NCBI RefSeq assembly: GCF_036320965.1
Contig: NC_092249.1
Span: forward strand, 6,834,114 to 6,898,113
Direction: 5' to 3'
Length of the DNA: 64,000 bases
Source: Panulirus ornatus
Taxonomy: Eukaryota > Arthropoda > Malacostraca > Decapoda > Palinuridae
A model generated the notes under the pieces. That model was given only the letters and a program-made list of their open reading frames with translations, ran no database searches and was not told the DNA's origin. This document shows positions 35,901 through 47,900 of the stretch, in pieces (within the stretch, counting starts at the first letter, position 1; each line of letters opens with the position of its first letter). A program made the translations under genes and the position numbers.

Positions 35901-38900
35901 TGTTGTTTCATAAAATCAAAGAAAGACTTCTAAGACATAAACCATTGTTAATGAAGTAGATGACTCTGGAGGAAACATTTGAAAAAAGCCATCCCTCAAC
36001 TTCTGATGTTCAAAGCAGATGACTCTGCTGGAAACATTTAAAAAAGGCCATCTCTCAACTTCTTCTGATGTTCATTCTTATGATGATGTCAACAGTGATG
36101 TATTCTCCTCCTCAAATTTTTCAGACCACATGTAGTTTGAGTATTTGTTGCAGCATTTATCCTCTTTTGCAAGCAGAGATCAAGTCTTGTTTTTGGTAGG
36201 TGCAAAACATCATTTTCAAGTGAAATCAAAATTTCATTTCCACTCCATCTAAAATGCCATGTTTGAGCCTAAAATGACCAGGAACATTACTGTATTGAAA
36301 ATTTTTCTCAGTTTTCATTACATTTACAGCTACCTGTAATTATTGTAAATCAAACGCTTATTTGTTTTTGTATCTCAAAACCTAAAAAAATAAAATACAG
36401 TGTACTTTCACATTTTAATCTGTACACAGCATCGTAGGGGGAAACTGAAAACCTGGAGTTGTTTGTTGCTGCCGTTACTGTTTAACAGCTGATACAGGTA
36501 TTCTGCTGATGCTGATGTGCTGCTTTGTTTCCCTAAACACATTATTTCTCATTTTATGAAATGTATTTCATGTTTCTTTTTTACTGCTAAGTCCTTATGT
36601 GTGAATAAGTCTAAGAAAATGATTGTTTATTGGTAGCATATGAATTAAGAATCAGGAATAAAGGTGATGCCAAACAACCACAGATTGTCCACACGGAAGC
36701 TGAGGCTGTGACACCCTAGCTTTATGATGGTTCAGTGTTGCAAAAACTTTGTTTCATGCACAAAATTATTAAAATCATTGTATAAACTACCTTTATGCTA
36801 TGTGTATAAGGAGTATATGATACATAAATGGACTCTGTGTTTAGACTTGGGTCCCATCCCCAAGATAACTCAATATGTACAGGCAAATATTCCAAAATCC
36901 AAAAAAATCCAAAATCCAAAACACTTCTGGTCCCAGGCTCTTCGGAAAAGAGATACTCAACCTGTAACTGGTTTTAGGGTATTACATTAAGCAGCTTGAA
37001 AGTAGAAGTGAGCAAATGAGGCCACTATTTACTTGTTTGGAACATGAACAAACTAAGATGGGAAAAGCAAATGAGCGTAAAATATCAGTAATTTTCCACA
37101 TAAAACTTTTTATCACTTTCTGACAAAAATAATCATTCATTCTTTACAAATATATGACAGTTAAATGCAACCATGCAAATGCCAATGCTATTGCAGTATA
37201 AGTAAATTTTGGGCTAGCAAAAGGCATATTGCTTATGTACAAAATTGGACAATGTGAGCTCAGTCCAAGATAGGGAGACCAGGATACTACTTTGTCAACA
37301 CCACTTTTGAACCAACACCATTTTCTCATCAATATACATTACCTTTGCAAATGACTCACTCAGCTGACCATTTCATAACATTACCTGCACCAAATGATTA
37401 CTCTTTTATTTCCTAACAACCACACTGCAACCGTACCCCTCTCTCCTAATGATAACTTCATTTTCTTTAACTCCATCTGATCCTTCCCACATGGATATAA
37501 CATGATTATCTTTTCATTATGTTTTAATTCATTCTCATTTCTACAAACTACCTTCCAGGTTTTCTTAGATCTACTTTCCCCCTAATTTGCATAACTGCTG
37601 AGGCAGCCATATTTCCGCACAATCCATTTTTGTGGTAAAAATAAATTACACCTTGATCTGTGTGATAACCAAGCCATGGTCCAAAATTCTTTACAAACTA
37701 CAAAAAAAAATTGAAGACATGAAAGTCTGGAGATGGTTGGGAGCTTAAATATTCTAATAAGATACGCCATGTGAATATGGCACAAGAAAAACTGCTATAG
37801 ATAAAAAGAAAAAGTCTGGAAAATCCTTGCAATACTTGAGTCAACACAAAGAATCTTACCTTTTTAGTACCTGCCAACTGATACTGTATGCTAGGGGACT
37901 TAATTGCTCTTGACCTTTCTATGGTAAGGCGAGCCTCCCACTCTGCTTCACTGTGGTACTGGGCAGGCTCATATCCAGCACGGAAGTAAACTACTGCAAT
38001 TTCATTGCCATCACTGTTAATAGCAATGACCGTGTCTAAGAAAACATCCTGGTAGTTTCAAAAGTAGTAAAAGCATCTCTAAACTTTAAATCAAAATATA
38101 ATACAGAATCAGTAAACTTAACCATCATTAGTTCTTGGAGACCAAGTTTCTATCTTAATATATCTTTTTTTTTCGGTGAACTTGAAACCAAATCCATCAT
38201 ATCTTTCAGATCAGCTTTCATTAAAGAAACATTCTGTAACATAAAAACTGGTTTTATGCTCAACATATCATTCTTTCCATTGAGATAATGTGTCTTTTCT
38301 GATACTCACTGTCATATGTATTTCAAGTTTCTAATGAAAATTTCTCTTAGCGGATCAAAAATTTACTGGTACTGTTTCTGGGAATTCATGAGAACTGGGG
38401 TCTCCAGCTCCAAACCTGTAAGGTCTTCAGAGGATAGGGACATCAAATTATTTTGGGATAGATTTGCAAACCTCTTTGCGAGTACAAAGGACTCACCAGT
38501 GTGGAAGCTTTACCGATCATAATATAGTAATGTATATAAAATCGATTCCCATATTCTTAATAATGTATACATGCATGAATGTACAACAGATGCTTTTGCT
38601 CATCAACTGACTGAGCCTATATAAAGCTATTTTTCTAACTTCTCTGTAGTCTTTAACAAAAGTTATTCATTCTATTTATACTGATTTTTAGGAGCAACTC
38701 AGTTCATTGAACATTACAAATTACAGAGTACTGGCATCACAGCATGGGCTGGAAACTCAACATTTTTCATAAGCAGGGCAAAGAGAGGCACAAGTATTAC
38801 ATTGTTCACATATCCATGAACCAAGTATGACTACAGCTGCAAACAACACATCATTTCTATCACGATGCTACCCTAAATGTAAGCCACCAGCACCAGAAGC

Positions 38901-41900
38901 TATTCAAAATAAAGGGTACTGTATTCTCAAGGTAGAGAAATACAAATCTGATGAAATACTAACAAATTGATAAAGACTGCATTTACAAGTGAGTGACATC
39001 CTGAATGTCTTCTCTAGTTCATCGATTTTCTGAACAGTTACAATAACTGTCGGGCACTTGTCCCCACCATCACGTCAACAACTTCATCCTATTTCCATCT
39101 TTATAAATTCTAAGCAGTTTCTTCTTGCTACATAAGGGCTACTTACTTCTGATGGGATTTTGAAATATTCATCAATCCGAAGCTTAACTATGCCTTATCC
39201 TCTGACACTAAATCCTGTTACTGGGACATCAGGGTAACTGGCTTTTAGTGCTCATTATTATGTTTCTGCAAATGATGTTTACCATGATTGTACCTCAAAC
39301 AGTACCCAATAAGCTCAGACTTAAATCTTGACCAAAACTTGATTTCCAACCCCAAAACCAACCACTGAAGTATCATGGCAACATACACTGGGATGCTGAA
39401 GTGCAAATTAGTACGTATCTGTTTTAACACGCTAAATAAACTTACACCAAATAGTAGTTAAGATAGACTCAGGCCTCAAACTTAGCCAAGTCCTGACCTC
39501 TGACCCCAAAACCAGTCAGAGAAGCATCCCGAAGACCTACTTTTCATGGGATGCTTTACAGCTTATCAGCTTGAATTTGCATATATAGAGAATGGATGTG
39601 AGTAGGTGTGGCCTTTCTTCATCGGTTCCTGATGCTGCTTGCTAATGCAAGAAATGGCAATCAAGTATGAGGGGAAAAAAGTAGTAGCTGATGTGGACTT
39701 ATACCTAAAACTTAACTTAGGATTGCTTATGAAGTGTATTCCAATAATTCTCCCAATTTTGTAAAGGTGAGGGTACCAGCACAGAAAATGAGTAACTAGG
39801 AAAATGACTGAAGTAAGTGAAAAGGGTAGAGAAAAACGGGCTGGAAATAGGGATGAGGAGGATGTGGACATTATTGTACAGTTCATGGTGCCCCATTAAG
39901 ACTATTATACCAATGGCAGCAAAATCTGTGAGAGGCAAGAAAGTGAACAGGGTCTAAGAGATGGAAGTGGTTGTGCGTGCTGGAGTGAAGATGTAAAGAA
40001 TGCAGTGAAACCTAAAAGGGAGACAAAGAGAAGTTTCTGTTAAAGCTATTTTCAAGGGAAGTTATGTCAAAAGTATTATAATGGAGGGATAAAAAACCCA
40101 AAGACTTTGGAAGTATTTTCAGAGAAATATTTGGTCACACAGTCACAGAAAGTATGCATGGGTATACACGAAATCATGGGTGTACATGAAATCTAGGAAA
40201 TGGATGGAATGGAATTAGGATGAACATAAGCTTGCTGTGTCTTACATCATAAGCCTCTTATCATCAGTCAAGTGTCCAGTTTTGCTGATCTGGGTGAGGT
40301 TGCGTCGAATCACATGAACATCTGGTCTCTGCCGTCTGATTTCATACTCGTGGAACCGCTGATCACATATGTTGTAAGTAACATCTTCTATGACAAACAA
40401 TATTACAGCTCTGAAAATAAAAGATACTAAAAATATGAAGACTCAATAAAACTTCTTTACTGAGAAATTTCTACATAATGATAAAAGAAGCCACAAAAAA
40501 CATGCTAAGCAGTCCTACCTCAAATACTTATCATTCTCAAACACTCAGTAATGGATGGCTAAAATCAGTTTGAGATAGAAACTGAAGTTACTATAAAGTC
40601 ATCACTCTTTCCTACTAGGGATTTCAAATTACTCACACCCCACATATCAGATGAGAGGAACATAAAAATTACTACAGAGAATCCAGGACCAGTAGTACTA
40701 GTCATCTTGGTGGGATGATTGTACATGTATATGTTCTTCAAGCTTAATGTTACCAATTCAGAAATTAGTCACTCTTACACGAAAATACTTTTCTGTACTT
40801 CTGCAGTTGACAAAGCTTGAAAGGGATATACTCAATGAAACTGGAAGACTTTTGCATACAGTGGGAGCAAACATTTTCTCTCTTACTATGAGAGTAAACA
40901 TACACTTCTCACAACCCTAAAATAAGTGATGGGTGGGTGGGGGGTGACATAGTACAATATGTCAAACTTTCATCCTACAATGTTCTAACAGGCACAAAAG
41001 ACTTCTAAGCAGGATTATACGATCCCTAATCAATCATGCAAACTTTAATGGAGGGGCTGGGAAAATATGATACTTAACTGTTATACCAAAATATCTCAGA
41101 GAGCAAAAATGGGTATGTTTGAAGGAGTAGTGGTTCCAACAATATCATATGGTTGTGAGGCATGGGCTATAGATAGGGTTATGAAGAGGAGGGTGGATGT
41201 GTTGGAAATGAGACGTTTGAGGACAATATGTGGTGTGAGGTGGTTTGACTGAGTAAGTAATGAAAGGGTAAGAGAGACGTGTGGTAATAAAAAGAGTGTG
41301 GTTGAGAGAGCAGAAGAGGGTGTATTGAAATGGTTTGGTCACATGGAGAGAATGAGTGAGGAAAGATTGACCAAGAGGATATACATGTGTCAGAGGTGGA
41401 GGAAATGAGAAGTTGGAGACCAAACTGGAGGTGGAAGGATGGAAAGAAAACGATTTTGAGTGATTGAGGCTTGAACATGCAGGAGGGTGAAAGGCGTGCA
41501 AGGAATAAAGTGAATTGGAATGATGCGGTATACCAGGTTCGACGTGCTGTCAATGGATTGAACCAGGGCATTTGAAGCATCTGGGGTAAACCATGGAAAG
41601 TTCTGTGGGGCCTGGATGTAGAAAGGGAGCTGTGGTTTCAGTGCATTATTACATGAGAACTAGAGATTGAGTGTGAACGAATGGGGCCTTTTTTGTCTTC
41701 CTAGCGCTACCTCGCACACACGAGAGGGGAGGGGGTTGTTATTTCATGTGTGGCAGGGTGGCGATGGGAATGAATAATGGCAGACAGTATGAATTATGTA
41801 CATGTGTATATATGTATATGTCTGTGTGTGTATATATATGTATACATTGAGATGTATAGGTATGTATATTTGTGTGTGTGGACATGTATGTATATACATG

Positions 41901-44900
41901 TGTATGTGGGTAGGTTGGGCCAGTCTTTCGTCTGTTTCCTTGCGTTACCTCGCTAAAGCGGGAGACAGTGACAAAATAAAATACATAATATATGATATGC
42001 CTCATGTATAGGTCAGCCCAAGTTTTTGAGGGTAATGGAACAAGAAACTAGGATAATAAAGCACCATATTTTATGGCATATAAAACTCATTTCAGAAAAA
42101 CCTCACTAAAAACACTCTACATCCTATAAACTGAGGCTAAATGAGCCTTAAACACCAAGCACTGAAGGCATATTTCCTACCATTTATTACTACAGCACTT
42201 TACACTGAAACACAGGTTGTTTCAGCAAAGATAATATATATATTTCCATTTAAGAATTTGCTGAAGTCAGTTAGAATAGAATATTATAATAATACAACAG
42301 TATTTAACTGAAAATCATTTGAAAAGTGATTACGGTAAAATTTTTTGAACAATGAAAGAAAGCGAGTTGAGTATATTACTCGTGATTTCATTCCCCTTTA
42401 CCCTGAAATATGCATGTCATTTCAGCAAAAATATTACATTTCCATGAATGTATTATATCAAGCACAGTATGAATAGAATAGCATTGTAATATAACAGAAT
42501 TTTTACCAAAAACTATTACAAAACAAGTAAAATTTTTTGCACACTGGAAGGTTAGGTAAAGTCTTTTGTTTTCATATATTCTATCCTATTTTAAACTGAA
42601 ATACATCACGTTTCCTCAAAACTACTATCTATTCTTGAGAATATATTCATTCAAGCACAGTTAAGTAAAATATACTTGTAAGTTTTTCAATTGAAAACGA
42701 TTTGAAGAACAAGTACTGTCTAGCTGATGTGGCAAAGCCCTGGTTGCGAAGGCTTTGACTTTACATCAGTCCTTCCAAAGCAGCCATTAATATTACTGTA
42801 AATTGACACTGTGTTTATACTCTTGTCGCATATTTTCCAAAAAATATAACAAGTTTGAATATAATACAATGTTACTGCACTTTTAATTTACAAGTATTGA
42901 TTTTTAGAAATATGTAAGACACCAAACAAATACCAGTGCAGGTATTTGCATGGCTCCCCCACCAAAAAAGACCAAACAACTGGTACTCTCTCCCTCAGCC
43001 CTAACGAGAAAATCCCAAAGGCATTTTTCTTGTTTATTCTCTTCCTATTCCTCACATTTACTGCCTCCATCAGATAAACTACTGTAACTGAGTTTAAAAA
43101 GACACTTTTGTAAATCTGATTACAGGCAGGATGCTATTATAACCAACTTACCCAACCATCAGTGTTTCAAGTCAGACACAGCAATTTTTTTTTTCTACAT
43201 ATTTTTTGATGTCTCCATTTCTGTAATATTCTTTTTTTCTGTGGGTATGCACAATATTTCCTGCTACATCAAACTGTTCTACCTACAATGTTGTAAAACA
43301 ATCAGGGAAAAGAAATAACCGTTAAAATTTCAAATGGAAAATCTAGAATCTAGAACTGCGTGTAGATGACCAGACTCAAATCATCAAGAATGATTTACAT
43401 GTAATGGCTACTTCAAATTAGGTCTTGTTATAGTGTACACATGCTTGGCCCATATTCAAGAAGTAACAAGTTCACAGCAAAGTTCAAGCTCCGAGTAATT
43501 GAATATGCAGAACAGACTAACAACTGTGTAGCAGTAAGGGAATTCCTGGAATCCCAAAAAATGTAAGAGATTGGAGAAGGCTCTCTGCACAACTTAAGCA
43601 TAAGCTGAAAAACAAATGTGCTTACAGAGGAAAGTGTAACAAGTGACCACAGTTGGAAGTGGCAAAGTATGCCGATGAAATCTGATAATGGATATGGTGT
43701 TTCCTGAGGATCAATTCAAATCTTTGCCATGAAACTAGCAAAGGAAACCAGGCATCACAGATTCTATGGTGAGCCATGTTTAGTGCACAAGATTTATGAA
43801 ATGAAATGATTTTGTACCAATATGGAGAATGAGAATATCACATTGTTTTCCACAAGAAGTTGATGGCAAGGTTACTGATTTTCATATGCTAATAATCCAT
43901 CTCTTAGCCCTTCCCATCATGCATAGATTTCAACCTAACAAAACTATTTCCCATATATAGGTTGATCCCCTAATCTTTTGTCTAAAAATTTTGTCTTAAA
44001 AACTTGAACTATGCATGAGCATGTATGGTTATTAAATCTTTTCCCTTTTATGCTATGGAAAGATATGGTATGAAATTTCACCAAATGAATAACAATACAT
44101 CTGGAAAGGAAAGTATTACTCCATCTGGGCTTCAGCATAAATAGCTTAGTCGAACACAAGCACGAGAGTATCATGTCGTGTTTAAGAATAAAATCTAATA
44201 TTATTCAGTAAGAGGCTTTATGGAGAAATGTGTATGACATCTTTCTTATATAGCTTTGGGGTAAAATCTGTATCACTATCACGATCAGTTTACAGTTCTG
44301 GCTTTCATCACCAAAGATTTTTTTTTCTTTCCAGATTTACACATATCTGAAGGGGATTGTGACTTTACTGTATCTGCATAACCTTTCAAACAGCAGTCTT
44401 CTACTACAATCTTTGTCATTAAATTTCTAAATTCATCATACTTATAAGCACTCCTTAAATGCAATACTGTACTTACTTTGGACAACTGTACACCTCCCAT
44501 GCTGAGATCATTCCACTGCACAGTCCTGCAAGAGCATCGTTTTCTGGCAACTGTGAAAATCCATAAAACATATTACACTTAAATGTTACAAAGTTATGAG
44601 TCAAAATGTCCAGAATATATTAGCTGGATACAAGAACATGATAAATCTATTACATAAGACCATTTCTTTTCTTGATTATTCGTAAAGTTCAGTCTTGAGA
44701 TTAAGAACAAATGGCAACAATGTTAGTTTCACATAAAAACTTAATTCAGATCAATACAACAGTGAATGCTCTTATTATGATATAAATCTCATGCTGTCCC
44801 TAAACTAAGATTACTCACAAATCTACATCTCTACACCAGCCAACAATGTCCTTCATGACAGATGTTTCCATAGTCTTTGAATACCTCCTCAACCCCAATT

Positions 44901-47900
44901 TTCTTATCCATACTGAATCCCAGTCTTATCTCTGATCATCAGTAAGGATATTACAGGGTAAGACCCACCAGCGATATCCTTTCCTATCCTTGTAATGTTT
45001 GGTCATGGATGGGTACCATGCTAGCAAGTTTCCAAGAGTTGTCAATGATATGTTAGCACATGGGCTGCAATCAGGCCAGTGTTTTCTGTGGATGTTTCAA
45101 GGAGTGATTTTCTTTCATGGTAGCTGAGATTGTATATGGAACTAACGCCCTTATTAAGGATATCTCATGTACAAGGTAGACAGGAAAACACACAAAAAAG
45201 GCCACATTCATTCACACTCATCTCTAGCTGTCATGTGTAACGCACCGAAACCACAGCTACCTATCCACATCCAAGCCCCACAGACTTCTCCATGGCTTAC
45301 CCCCAGACACTTCACATGCACTGGTTCAATCCACTAACAGCAAGTTGACCCCAGTATACCACATCGTTTCAATTCACACTATTCCTTGCATGACTCTCAC
45401 CATCCTGTATGTTCAGGCCCAAATCACTCAAAATCTTTTTCACTCCATCCTTTCACCTCCAATTTGGTCTCCTGTTTCTCCTTCTTCCCTCCACTTTTGA
45501 CACACATATTCTCTATGTCAATCTTTCCTAACTCATTCTCTCCATATGTCCAACCATTTCAACACAATCTCCTCTGCTCTCTCAATCACGCTCTTTTTAT
45601 CTACATATATTGCTGTTACCCTTTCATTACTTACTTGATCAAACTACCTCACAACACATACTGTCCTCAAACATTTCATTTCCAACACATCCACCTTCTT
45701 CCATACAACCCTATCTATAGCCCATGCCTTGCAATCATATAATATTGTTGGACTACTATTCCTTCAAACATAGCCATTTTTGCTCTCCAAGATAATGTTC
45801 TCTTCTTCCACACATTCTTCATTGTTCCCAGAACTTTTGCCCCCTCCCCCACCCTGTGACTCACTCTGCTTCCATGGTTCCACTCACTGCTACATCCACC
45901 CCCAGATATCTAAAATACTTCACTTCCTCCAATTTTTCTTCATTCAAATTTACATCCCAATTAATATGTTCCTCAACTTTACTGAACCTAATAACCTTGC
46001 TCTTATTCGCATTTACTTTTAACTTTCTTTCACACACTTTTCCAGACTCAGTCACCAACTTCTACAGTTTCTCACTTGAGTCAGCCACTACTGTTGTATC
46101 ATCAGCGAACTGACTCACTTCCCAGGCACTCTTATCCCCAACACATCACATACTCGCCCCTCTCTCCAAAATTTTGAATTAACCTCCCTAACCACCCCAT
46201 CCATAAACATGTCAAACTACCATTATTATATTCATCATACTTGATTGCCATTTCCTGCATTAGCGACACAGCACCAGGAAACAGACAAAGAAAAACCTTG
46301 GAGTCAGAATGAGATAGAGGTGATCCCACCCCTCTCCTGTGAAAGGATATTTCTTTATAATAAAATGAGGATGGACTACCTGCTTTTGTTGCACCTCTTA
46401 CATGGTGCAGTGTAGGATTCGAACTTATGCAGGAAAATCTGAAGTTATCGTAAAGCTGCTCACCTTTTTTAGGAGATAGGGTGCATCCAAGGAAATCGTC
46501 TTGGACAGGGGAGCCAATCTAGACAGCAAGGAGATGGAAGCTTTCTACAGTTGATGAATGAGAATGCAGTCTCATCAGAGAACTTTTCACTTCAAAGGAA
46601 TCTATCTTGTTCCTACCAATCAGTGTCATGCAGCCTTGGAGCTACAGGAGCCCCTGAGTATGGGGTCCTGGAGATGATTAATAATTTTTTTTTTTTCTTT
46701 TTTTTTTTTGCTTTGTCGGTCTCCCGCGTTTGCGAGGTAGCGCAAGGAAACAGACGAAAGAAATGGCCCAACCCACCCCCATACACATGTATATACATAC
46801 GTCCACACACGCAAATATACATACCTACACAGCTTTCCATGGTTTACCCCAGACGCTTCACATGCCTTGATTCAATCCACTGACAGCACGTCAACCCCGG
46901 TATACCACATCGCTCCAATTCACTCTATTCCTTTGCCCTCCTTTCACCCTCCTGCATGTTCAGGCCCCGATCACACAAAATCTTTTTCACTCCATCTTTC
47001 CACCTCCAATTTGGTCTCCCTCTTCTCCTCGTTCCCTCCACCTCCGACACATATATCCTCTTGGTCAATCTTTCCTCACTCATTCTCTCCATGTGACCAA
47101 ACCATTTCAAAACACCCTCTTCTGCTCTCTCAACCACGCTCTTTTTATTTCCACACATCTCTCTTACCCTTACGTTACTTACTCGATCAAACCACCTCAC
47201 ACCACACATTGTCCTCAAACATCTCATTTCCAGCACATCCATCCTCCTGCGCACAACTCTATCCATAGTCCACGCCTCGCAACAATACAACATTGTTGGA
47301 ACCACTATTCCTTCAAACATACCCATTTTTGCTTTCCGAGATAATGTTCTCGACTTCCACACATTCTTCAAGGCTCCCAGAATTTTCGCCCCCTCCCCCA
47401 CCCTATGCTCCACTTCCGCTTCCATGGTTCCATCCGCTGCCAGATCCACTCCCAGATATCTAAAACACTTCACTTCCTCCAGTTTTTCTCCATTCAAACT
47501 CACCTCCCAATTGACTTGACCCTCAACCCTACTGTACCTAATAACCTTGCTCTTATTCACATTTACTCTTAACTTTCTTCTTTCACACACTTTACCAAAC
47601 TCAGTCACCAGCTTCTGCAGTTTCTCACATGAGTCAGCCACCAGCGCTGTATCATCAGCGAACAACAACTGACTCACTTCCCAAGCTCTCTCATCCCCAA
47701 CAGACTTCATCCTTGCCCCTCTTTCCAAAACTCTTGCATTCACCTCCCTAACAACCCCATCCATAAACAAATTAAACAACCATGGAGACATCACACACCC
47801 CTGCCACAAACCTACATTCAGTGAGAACCAATCACTTTTCTCTCTTCCTACACGTACACATGCCTTACATCCTCGATAAAAACTTTTCACTGCTTCTAAC

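Noticed and set aside
37981..38060. Alternative GSS acceptors TTCTTAG or CTACCAG upstream of 38013
   Set aside because: Both produce in-frame stops; only the AACAG acceptor at 38014-38016 restores phase and the family length.
44285..44521. Minus-strand 78-codon ORF overlapping a GSS exon
   Set aside because: It is in a different frame from the exon that matches glutathione synthetase and runs past the donor into the intron.
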